A stretch of 24,755 nucleotides of DNA from Competibacteraceae bacterium UBA2788 (lineage in GTDB: Bacteria > Pseudomonadota > Gammaproteobacteria > Competibacterales > Competibacteraceae). The notes under the pieces are model-generated. The model was not told the origin of the DNA, searched no databases, and was given only the letters and a program-made list of their open reading frames with translations. The DNA lies in contig DEHY01000147.1 of NCBI GenBank assembly GCA_002352185.1, positions 6,611-31,365 on the forward strand, written 5' to 3'. Shown piece after piece: positions 1-6,494 of the stretch; within the stretch, counting starts at the first letter, position 1, and each line of letters starts with the position of its first letter. The position numbers and the translations under genes were made by a program.

Positions 1-1032
1 GAGCGGGCGTTGCAGCGAATTCTGGAGGCGTTGTCGGCGCCGTTCGTAGTGGGCGCGGCGACAGTGACGGTCTCGGCCAGTGTCGGAGCCACGTTCTTTC
101 CCAACGATGGCGCCGATGCAGATGCCCTCATTCGGCATGCCGATCAGGCCATGTATTCGGCCAAGCAGGGGGGGCGCAATCGTTACCATCTGTTCGATTC
201 GGAATATGACCGGCGCGCGCAGACGCATCGGGAGTTGCTGGAACGTGTTCGGCAAGGTCTGGACGCCGGAGAATTCTGTCTCTATTACCAGCCCAAGGTG
301 AATATGCGTCAGGGGACAGTGTTCGGCGCCGAAGTGCTGATTCGCTGGCGGCATCCCGAACAGGGCCTTCTGGCTCCCGGCGTCTTCATGGCGGTGGTGG
401 AAACCTCCGAGTTCGCCGAGACGCTTGGGAACTGGGTGCTGGGAACCGCAATTAAGCAAATGGCGGTATGGGCCGCCGAAGGTTTCACGTTACCCGTGAG
501 CGTGAATGTGTCGGCGCGTCATCTGCAACAGCCGGATTTCGCAGCGCACGTTCAATCCCTGTTGGCCGATTACCCCGGCATCCGGACGGAATGGCTGGAG
601 CTGGAAATCCTCGAAACCACCGCCTTGGACGAGATCGAGCGCTTTTCGCGCATCATCGCGGATTGCCGACAGCTTGGAGTCCGGTTTGCGCTGGATGATT
701 TCGGCACCGGCTATTGTTCCCTGACCTATCTGAAGCATCTACCTGCTCAGATCCTCAAGATTGATCAGAGCTTTATCCGCAATATGCTGACTAACCCGGA
801 TGACCTGTCCATCGTGCGCGGCGTTATCGGCCTTGCTGCCGCGTTCAAGCTCAGCGTCATCGCCGAGGGGGTTGAATCCATAGAGCATGGGAGCCTGCTG
901 CTCCAGATCGGCTGCGATCACGCGCAAGGTTACGCCATTGCCCGACCGATGCCAGCGGCGGAGGTTCCTGGCTGGGTGCGCGCCTGGCGAAAACCCGAGG
1001 CGTGGAACAGGTTGGAACCGTGTTCCCGATAG
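1..1032 (+). CDS. GGDEF-EAL cyclic-di-GMP protein, 5' end outside window
   Basis: This is the C-terminal part of a diguanylate cyclase/phosphodiesterase; the frame is open at the left edge, so the true start lies upstream. The first ~60 residues are the end of a GGDEF domain (ADQAMYSAKQGGRNR signature); the GGDEF motif itself is not in view. A complete EAL domain follows. Its usual catalytic and metal-binding positions are present: EVLIRW in place of EALIRW, NVSARH, LELEILET, DDFGTGY, LKID, AEGVES and QGYAIARP. The EAL half is therefore probably an active c-di-GMP phosphodiesterase. Whether the GGDEF half is active cannot be judged here. It converges with the aminotransferase gene on the other strand; no clear terminator was seen in the 83-nt gap. 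Sensor domains upstream are unknown. Confidence 0.95.
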   Translation, partial: ERALQRILEALSAPFVVGAATVTVSASVGATFFPNDGADADALIRHADQAMYSAKQGGRNRYHLFDSEYDRRAQTHRELLERVRQGLDAGEFCLYYQPKVNMRQGTVFGAEVLIRWRHPEQGLLAPGVFMAVVETSEFAETLGNWVLGTAIKQMAVWAAEGFTLPVSVNVSARHLQQPDFAAHVQSLLADYPGIRTEWLELEILETTALDEIERFSRIIADCRQLGVRFALDDFGTGYCSLTYLKHLPAQILKIDQSFIRNMLTNPDDLSIVRGVIGLAAAFKLSVIAEGVESIEHGSLLLQIGCDHAQGYAIARPMPAAEVPGWVRAWRKPEAWNRLEPCSR

Positions 1033-1115
1033 GAAGCGGGCAACTTGCACGTAACCTGTCGGCTCCAAGAAATCCGGGAAGACCGGCGCCCACCGCTGCA
1101 GCATTGCGGCTCAGG

Positions 1116-2312
1116 CTAAATCTCCACCACTCCCGCTCCGGTTTCCATTTTCGGGATGCCCTGCTGTTCCCGGATCACCTCCGCCAGCACCGCCAAGCCG
1201 CGATCCAGTTGCTCCGGCGTGGCGTGGCTGAAATTGAGGCGCATGAACGCGCCGTGCTGCGCGCCGGGATTGGCGAAAAACGCTTCACCCGGCATGAACG
1301 CGACCTTGCGTTCCAGCGCCCGCGCCAGCAGAGAGCGGGTATCACCGCCGCCCTTCAGCCGCACCCAGAAAAACAGCCCGCCGTTGGGCATTGTCCACTC
1401 CGCCAGCTCGCTCAAATGCCGGGTCAGCGCCGCCTGCATGGCGTCGCGCCGCTCCCGATAGAACACCCGCAGCCGTTCCAGATGCGCGGAATAGTCGGGC
1501 GAATTCACAAACCGGGCGCACCACCACTGGCCGATGCGGTTGGTGTGCAGATCGGTGGACTGCTTGAGCCGCACCAGGTACGGATGGACATTTTCGGAAG
1601 CGGCGACATAGCCGATCCGCAGGCCGGGGATGCCGGTTTTGGAAAAGGTGCCCATGTACATCCAGGTATCGCCCTCGCCCAGCCGGGCGCACAAGGGGCC
1701 GCGATCCACCGGTTCATACGCCAGTTCCCGATACGGTTCATCCTCCAGCAATGGCGTGCCGGTTTCGCGCAGCGCCGCTGCGACCGCCGCCCGGCTGGCC
1801 TCGTCGTAGCAGACCCCGGCAGGATTCTGAAAGGTTGGGATGAGGTAAACAAACGCTGGCCGGTGGCGGTGAATCATCAGCCGCAACTGCTCCGGGTCGA
1901 TGCCGTGCGCCGTCAGCGGCAATTCTTCAAACCGGGCCCCGAACAAGCGGAACGATTGCAGCGCCGCCAGATAGCTCGGCGCTTCCACCGCGACCGGCGT
2001 GCCGGGATCGATGTAGAGTTTGGAAACCAGGTCTATGCCCTGTTGTGAACCGGTAGTGACCAGCACCTGTTCCGGTCGGCAGCGCAGACCAAGTTCGCGC
2101 AGTTGGGCGGCGATGGCCGCACGCAATCCCGGCTCGCCGTCGGTGGCGCCGTACTGGCTCAGATCGGGCGGCGCAGCGGCCAGATTGAGCGGCGGCATCG
2201 CCTCGCGGGCCGGCAGACCGCCAGCGAAGGAGATAATGTCGGGCTTTTGGGTCAGGGCGAGCAGTTCCCGAATCAGGGAGCTGGTCAGGCGATCAACACG
2301 TTCGGAGAACAT
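1116..2312 (-). CDS. PLP-dependent aminotransferase, class I/II (2-aminoadipate/aromatic type)
   Basis: A 398-residue fold-type I aminotransferase that moves an amino group between an amino acid and a 2-oxo acid using pyridoxal phosphate in the cytoplasm. Family landmarks are visible: substrate loop ISFAGGLP near residue 27, TTGSQQGIDL at 86-95, QNPAG with Asn163, EDEPYREL with the cofactor-binding Asp191, the Schiff-base Lys225 in GTFSKTGIPG, and the carboxylate-binding Arg232 in LRIGY. The pattern resembles LysN/2-aminoadipate aminotransferases and the catalytic half of MocR regulators, but there is no N-terminal winged helix. Length is normal for the family. The ATG at 2312 has a GGGA site about 8 nt upstream. 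It lies 57 nt behind ycgL on the same strand and may be cotranscribed. The exact substrate cannot be read from sequence. Confidence 0.93.
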   Translation of the reverse strand: MFSERVDRLTSSLIRELLALTQKPDIISFAGGLPAREAMPPLNLAAAPPDLSQYGATDGEPGLRAAIAAQLRELGLRCRPEQVLVTTGSQQGIDLVSKLYIDPGTPVAVEAPSYLAALQSFRLFGARFEELPLTAHGIDPEQLRLMIHRHRPAFVYLIPTFQNPAGVCYDEASRAAVAAALRETGTPLLEDEPYRELAYEPVDRGPLCARLGEGDTWMYMGTFSKTGIPGLRIGYVAASENVHPYLVRLKQSTDLHTNRIGQWWCARFVNSPDYSAHLERLRVFYRERRDAMQAALTRHLSELAEWTMPNGGLFFWVRLKGGGDTRSLLARALERKVAFMPGEAFFANPGAQHGAFMRLNFSHATPEQLDRGLAVLAEVIREQQGIPKMETGAGVVEI

Positions 2313-2369
2313 TGCGGCATTCCCAGGGCAGAAGGGTGGTAAAACGGCGTGACTGAAGCGAATCGGCGG

Positions 2370-2624
2370 CTAATGCCGAATCGCCAGCGGATCATCCTGC
2401 CGCGGCATTTGCAGATGCCAGCCGCGTTCCCGCAGGTTCCGCAACACCTCTGCTACATCTTCCCGCGCCAGCTTGCGTTCCGGGCGCAAATCCAGATCCA
2501 TGACGTGAATCGGCTCGCCGATGAGCTTGAGCAGAGGATCGGGGATGTGGGAAAAATCATCCTTGGTCGCCAGGTAGAGATAAGTGTCCTGTTTTCTGCG
2601 GCTTTTGTAGATCGCGCACTGCAT
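2370..2624 (-). CDS. ycgL: YcgL domain protein
   Basis: A small 84-residue protein that matches the YcgL family: CAIYKSRRKQDTYLYL at the start, DDFSHIPDPLL in the middle, RGWHLQMP near the end. YcgL is a compact alpha/beta family nearly confined to gammaproteobacteria; its role is not established. The frame is open further upstream to 2765, but the internal ATG at 2624 is the better start. It begins exactly where family proteins begin, has a GGAG site 7 nt upstream, and the upstream extension is not protein-like. The gene is divergent from the NuoM-like gene and precedes the aminotransferase gene on the same strand. It is not next to minCDE or rnd here. Confidence 0.9.
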   Translation of the reverse strand: MQCAIYKSRRKQDTYLYLATKDDFSHIPDPLLKLIGEPIHVMDLDLRPERKLAREDVAEVLRNLRERGWHLQMPRQDDPLAIRH

Positions 2625-2662
2625 CGGGCATCTCCGGGAAGAAGGGTTGGGGGTTATCAAGA

Positions 2663-2668
2663 TATAAT
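2663..2668 (+). promoter_or_regulatory. possible -10 box upstream of the NuoM-like gene
   Basis: A perfect TATAAT lies in the 145-nt gap between the divergent ycgL and NuoM-like genes, about 100 nt before the likely NuoM start. No convincing TTGACA-like element is at the right spacing, so this is a weak call. The gap must hold promoters for both directions. Confidence 0.25.
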
Positions 2669-2769
2669 GCCCGCGACTATAAAAATACAACGTCCGGGGA
2701 GGGTATGGAGATGGATCAGATTGCGATTCAATATTGCGACCGTCCGATAACGGACTAGCGGACATGCAT

Positions 2770-4230
2770 ATGCTCAGCTTTATCCTGTGGGTTCCTTTTT
2801 TTGGCGCGGTACTCGTCGCCCTGCTGCCAACGGCTCAGCACCGGGTCATTCGTGGCCTGGCGCTGTTCCATGCCGGTCTGGCCCTGGTTCTATCATGGGG
2901 TCTGCTCGCCCAGTTTGATCGAACGACAGCAGCGGTGCAGTTCGTAGAACAGGTCGTCTGGAGTTCCAGCATCGGGGTTTCCTATGCGCTGGGGCTGGAT
3001 GGGATTTCCCTGGCGATGGTGCTGCTGGCGACTCTGCTGGTGGTCGTAGCGCTGCTGGCCTCGGACTCGGTGAAGACCCGGGTCAAGGGTTACTACGCCT
3101 GGCTGCTGGTTCTGGAATTCGCCATGCTGGGCGTATTCATGGCTCAGGACTGGTCGCTGTTCTTCATGTTCTGGGAGTTGACGCTGATCCCGCTGTTTTT
3201 CCTGATCGACCTGTGGGGCGGCGAAAAACGGCATGTGGCCAGTCTCAATTTCGTGCTGTACACCATGAGCGGGGCGATCTTCATTCTGATCGGGATCATC
3301 ATGGTCTATCGGCTCACCCCGACTCAATCGTTCGCCATGGCTGCTATTTCACAAGCGGCGGCGGGTCTGCCCCGCACCGAACAGATGTGGCTGCTGCTGG
3401 CTTTTCTGGTGGGCTTTGGCGTAAAGATTCCCATTTTTCCGTTGCATGGCTGGCTGCCGCTTGCTCATGTCGAAGCCCCCAGCCCGATCAGCATCCTGCT
3501 CTCCGGGGTGCTGCTCAAAATGGGGGCTTATGGCCTGCTGCGGGTGGTGGCGATGCTGCCGCAAGGGACTCTGGCGTTACAACCGCTACTGGTCGGAATC
3601 GCGCTGGTCAGCATCCTCTACGGGGGGTTGCTGGCGTGGCGGCAGAGCGATTTGAAGGCGATGATCGCCTATTCCTCGGTGAGCCACATGGGCATGGTGC
3701 TGCTGGGGATTTCGGCCCTGAACGAGATTGGGCTAATGGGCGCGACGCTGCAAATGGCGGCGCATGGCTTGGTCGCGGGCGCGCTGTTTCTGATCATCGG
3801 CCTGCTGTATGAGCGCACCCACACCCGCCAGATGGCGGATTACGGGGCATTGGCGCGAGTGACGCCCGGCTTTTCCCTGCTGATGACCGTGGCGCTGCTG
3901 GCGGCGATGGGGTTGCCGGGACTGGGTGGATTCATGGCTGAGCTGCACATCCTGATCGGCGGCTTTGAGCGCTGGGGCTGGCTGATGCTGTTGGCCAGCT
4001 TTGGCGTCTTGATTAGCGCGGCTTATGCCATCCGGATCATGGGGCAGTTGTTTACCGGCCCGATGCGCCCGGCCATGAGCGAACTCCACGACGTGCAGCC
4101 GCATGAATGGGTTGCGGCGCTTCCGCTGGCGGCGGGGCTGGTGATTTTGGGACTCCATCCTGCGCCGGTCATCGCCCTGATCAGCGCCACGGTCAAGGAG
4201 TTGGCTGCGATTTTTACGTATTCGCTGTAG
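2770..4230 (+). CDS. nuoM: NuoM-like proton-translocating NADH dehydrogenase subunit (orphan)
   Basis: An antiporter-like membrane subunit of respiratory complex I (NuoM/ND4, Mrp-type), 486 residues from the preferred start, with about 14 hydrophobic segments across its whole length. Proton-channel residues are present: Glu136 in FFMFWEL, Lys219 in GVKIPIFPLHGWLP, Lys250 in LLKMGAYG, and Glu391 in GGFMAEL. The frame is open from a TTG at 2734, with ATGs at 2764 and 2770. I prefer 2770 because the protein then starts with the first membrane helix and a weak CGGA lies 7 nt upstream. The length fits NuoM. No other nuo gene is in the window: neighbours are ycgL and a secreted PKD protein, whereas nuoM normally sits between nuoL and nuoN. 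It could be a second copy that joins complex I or a separate ion or carbon pump. Confidence 0.9.
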   Translation: MLSFILWVPFFGAVLVALLPTAQHRVIRGLALFHAGLALVLSWGLLAQFDRTTAAVQFVEQVVWSSSIGVSYALGLDGISLAMVLLATLLVVVALLASDSVKTRVKGYYAWLLVLEFAMLGVFMAQDWSLFFMFWELTLIPLFFLIDLWGGEKRHVASLNFVLYTMSGAIFILIGIIMVYRLTPTQSFAMAAISQAAAGLPRTEQMWLLLAFLVGFGVKIPIFPLHGWLPLAHVEAPSPISILLSGVLLKMGAYGLLRVVAMLPQGTLALQPLLVGIALVSILYGGLLAWRQSDLKAMIAYSSVSHMGMVLLGISALNEIGLMGATLQMAAHGLVAGALFLIIGLLYERTHTRQMADYGALARVTPGFSLLMTVALLAAMGLPGLGGFMAELHILIGGFERWGWLMLLASFGVLISAAYAIRIMGQLFTGPMRPAMSELHDVQPHEWVAALPLAAGLVILGLHPAPVIALISATVKELAAIFTYSL

Positions 4231-4250
4231 CTGCGCCTGGGCAATTAACG

Positions 4251-4287
4251 CGCCGCCACAAAATGGCGGCGGTCAAGGCCGCCATTT
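4251..4287 (+). terminator. overlapping hairpins after the NuoM-like gene, possible terminator
   Basis: Three arms of the same GC-rich word overlap: CGCCGCCA at 4251-4258, TGGCGGCG at 4264-4271 and GGCCGCCA at 4277-4284, the last followed by TTTC. The middle arm can pair with either neighbour, giving two mutually exclusive hairpins. The second has a short T tract and could end NuoM transcription. The T run is short, so efficiency is uncertain. Confidence 0.45.
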
Positions 4288-4318
4288 CAATGCTGTATTT
4301 GCGCTGGAATCCCCGCGC

Positions 4319-4369
4319 ATTTCTCCTCGATTTCTCCCGGATTTCTCCATCGTAACCGCAAAATTCTCC
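4319..4369 (+). promoter_or_regulatory. phased TTCTCC repeats, candidate BaeR boxes
   Basis: TTCTCC occurs four times, starting at 4321, 4332, 4343 and 4364, so at intervals of 11, 11 and 21 nt. This puts all copies on about the same helix face. The third copy extends to ATTTCTCCAT. The BaeR box reported in E. coli in front of spy, mdtA and acrD contains TTCTCCAT (recalled from the literature). The cluster ends 50 nt before the start of the secreted LTxxQ-type gene, and a BaeR-like regulator is encoded 3.6 kb downstream. This is a strong candidate operator; binding is inferred. Confidence 0.6.
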
Positions 4370-4419
4370 TTCAGACTCAGCCTCGCAAAATCGCAAATAG
4401 TGCAGAGGAGTGAACTGTC

Positions 4420-6024
4420 ATGTCAGGTAAAAAATTTGCGTGGCTGTTACTTATCCTGTTTGGAACCTTCACGTTCCAGGCCTGGGGGGCTACCGCGCCG
4501 CCGCCGCCCCCTCCGCCGACCATCATGCCCACGGCGGCGTTTACCTTCGTCCCTGATGCGCCGGTGATCGCCCAGCCGGTTGTCTACAAGGATACCTCTG
4601 CCGGACAACCCACGGCCTGGTCCTGGAACTTCGGAGATGGCGCGACGAGCGCGCTCCAAAACCCAAGTCACGCCTACTCGACGGCAGGCACGTTTACGGT
4701 CACTCTCACGGCCAGCAACAAAGTGGGTTCGACCACCGCGAACCGCACCGTGGTGGTGAAGCCGGCGGGTCCGGCGGGTCCAACCGCCTTTAACATGGCC
4801 CAGACCCTTTCCGATGGGGCGCAGCGCACCACCCTGGCCTTTTCCGGCCTCGCCCTGCTGACCGGGAATCTGGAAGCTCAATCCTTCTTCCCGCCGGGCA
4901 AGGTGGCCGACTATACCGGCTTCCAGTACTTGCGCGACAACGACCCCGACAACATGGGTCACAACACCAGTTTTCTGACGCGGGTCGCCAACAACGTCAT
5001 TTACATCCTGAACGACAGCCAGTTCGCTCAACTGAAGACGCTGGCCACCGCGCAGATCGCCCAGATCAACCTCTATGGCTACAAGCGCTTCCCGTTGATG
5101 AAAGCGTTCCGTCGCCTCATCGACGGCGACATTCCGGTGGGTTCCACCGGTCTGAATCTCAACGCCGTGAAAAAAGCCTCGCGGGAACTCTATCTGCTGG
5201 ACGGCCAGATCAGCTTTGACCGCGCCCTGCTCTACGCCAATCTCATCAAGTCGATGGATGCCAACCAGAAGGCGTACCTGGCCGCGATGAAGGGCAAAGG
5301 CTGGAAGTCTTGGCCCAACGTGACCAGTGACCAGATCAGGAGCAAGATGCAGGGGCTGCCCCAAGGCACGGCGGTGGCCGTGATGACGTATGCCAGCGAT
5401 CTGTTTAGCTGGTATGCCGGATCGGTGGAGGCGGATGTCTATTTCTGTCCCGAGCGCCATGGTACTTATTACGGCGGGTTCTACATCAAGGATGCCCCCG
5501 CCATCGGCCATGAGGGATACGGCATCAATGAGCAGCTCACCGCCACGGCGGGGGCCGCCCTCAGTGACAGCGCGAAGGGCTACGTCACGCCGACTCAGGC
5601 GGCCTTGATGTCAAGCCTGGTGGACAAGCAGAGAAACAATCTCTATGCCTCCCCCACCGCCAACATCGTCAAGGCGCGGACGGAAATCGCCACGCTGCTG
5701 CGCGGTCTGCTGACGACAACGGGCGCAACGGACGCCATCAAGGCCCAGGTACTCAAATTATCGAGCGTCTATGGCGATCTGGACGGCGAGAACAACCATG
5801 CCTACGCCACCGTCTTTGCCCAGGTCTACAAAACGTTGACCAGCGCTCAAAAGGCCAAGCTCGCCGCTCTCCGCCAATCCATCCTGTCAGGAACCTATGC
5901 GGATGGAACCCCCTTCGACTATACCGTCGCCACCACGTTTTTCCTCTATTCAGAGGTGATCAAGGACATGAGCCTGATCGCGCCGTATGTTGACAACACC
6001 GACTACCTGTTCTTCGAACCATAA
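4420..6024 (+). CDS. secreted PKD-domain protein with four LTxxQ (Spy/CpxP-like) motifs
   Basis: A 534-residue exported protein of unknown function. Residues 1-24 form a signal peptide (KK, hydrophobic core, likely cut after AWG-A), followed by seven prolines at 27-33. A PKD beta-sandwich spans roughly 39-114 with the WNFGDG signature at 69-74. The remaining ~400 residues look helical and contain four spaced motifs resembling the LTxxQ signature of Spy/CpxP/metal-resistance proteins: NDSQFAQL (198), MDANQKAYL (279), VTPTQAALM (389) and LTSAQKAKL (473). A His- and Asp-rich patch (172-183) and a stretch around Cys343 and His347 could bind metal; this is speculation. The ATG has a strong AGAGGAG site 9 nt upstream. 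BaeR-box-like repeats precede it, and small-protein, kinase and regulator genes follow. A periplasmic chaperone or stress sensor role fits the context. Typical Spy proteins are far shorter. Confidence 0.85.
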   Translation: MSGKKFAWLLLILFGTFTFQAWGATAPPPPPPPTIMPTAAFTFVPDAPVIAQPVVYKDTSAGQPTAWSWNFGDGATSALQNPSHAYSTAGTFTVTLTASNKVGSTTANRTVVVKPAGPAGPTAFNMAQTLSDGAQRTTLAFSGLALLTGNLEAQSFFPPGKVADYTGFQYLRDNDPDNMGHNTSFLTRVANNVIYILNDSQFAQLKTLATAQIAQINLYGYKRFPLMKAFRRLIDGDIPVGSTGLNLNAVKKASRELYLLDGQISFDRALLYANLIKSMDANQKAYLAAMKGKGWKSWPNVTSDQIRSKMQGLPQGTAVAVMTYASDLFSWYAGSVEADVYFCPERHGTYYGGFYIKDAPAIGHEGYGINEQLTATAGAALSDSAKGYVTPTQAALMSSLVDKQRNNLYASPTANIVKARTEIATLLRGLLTTTGATDAIKAQVLKLSSVYGDLDGENNHAYATVFAQVYKTLTSAQKAKLAALRQSILSGTYADGTPFDYTVATTFFLYSEVIKDMSLIAPYVDNTDYLFFEP

Positions 6025-6033
6025 CCCTTCACT

Positions 6034-6059
6034 CCCCTCGCCCGCGGGCGGGCGAGGGG
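6034..6059. repeat. perfect 12-bp inverted repeat (REP-like or terminator stem)
   Basis: CCCCTCGCCCGC and its exact reverse complement are separated by only two bases, ending 37 nt before the next gene. There is no T run on either side. It could be a dispersed REP-type palindrome, an mRNA-protecting hairpin, or a stem that lowers read-through from the PKD gene into the genes below. Confidence 0.6.
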
Positions 6060-6096
6060 TCGGGGGAGAGAGCCGACTTTAACAGGAGATGAGCGA

Positions 6097-6372
6097 GTGA
6101 AAGCGAGAATCACGATCCTTCCGCTAATCCTGAGCTTGTGCGCGGGGGCCGCGCTGGCGCAGGATCGGGCGCAACCACCGCAATCCCGGCCAGAGCTTCA
6201 GGACGGTCGCGGGCCGCCGCCGCAAGCTTATGCGGATTGCAAAGGCAAGAAGACTGGCGATGCGGTTCAGCATACGACGCCGGAAGGCAAGGTTGCCGCC
6301 ACTTGCGAGGACTCCCCGCAAGGTTTGGTGGCGCGGCCCAATCAACCGCCGGGCGCTCCTCCAAACCGTTAG
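6097..6372 (+). CDS. small secreted two-cysteine protein
   Basis: A 91-residue exported protein with no function I can name. Residues 1-22 are a signal peptide (likely cut after ALA). The mature part has Pro-rich ends and a short core with two cysteines, Cys49 in YADCKGKK and Cys70 in AATCEDSP, separated by a TTPEGKV segment; they could form a disulfide. The start is a GTG at 6097, chosen because CAGGAG lies 8 nt upstream; an ATG at 6089 is followed at once by an in-frame stop. It sits between the PKD/LTxxQ gene and the kinase on the same strand, which suggests a periplasmic accessory of the same stress system. Confidence 0.75.
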   Translation: MKARITILPLILSLCAGAALAQDRAQPPQSRPELQDGRGPPPQAYADCKGKKTGDAVQHTTPEGKVAATCEDSPQGLVARPNQPPGAPPNR

Positions 6373-6494
6373 CCGCCGCAAATCCCTCTTCCGCCCGGCG
6401 CGTCGCTCCACGATAACGGGGCGGCGCTCGATCGCGCAGACGATCTCCAGGCGGACGCAACTTCACCCGATCACCCGCAACGAACCTGCTTCCC

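Noticed and set aside
1002..2048. Long plus-strand open frame of 348 codons
   Set aside because: Antisense to the intact aminotransferase; composition (Arg/Gln/Pro rich) is that of a high-GC shadow frame.
4447..5511. 354-codon minus-strand open frame
   Set aside because: Antisense of the PKD/LTxxQ gene; Arg/Gly/His-rich shadow composition.
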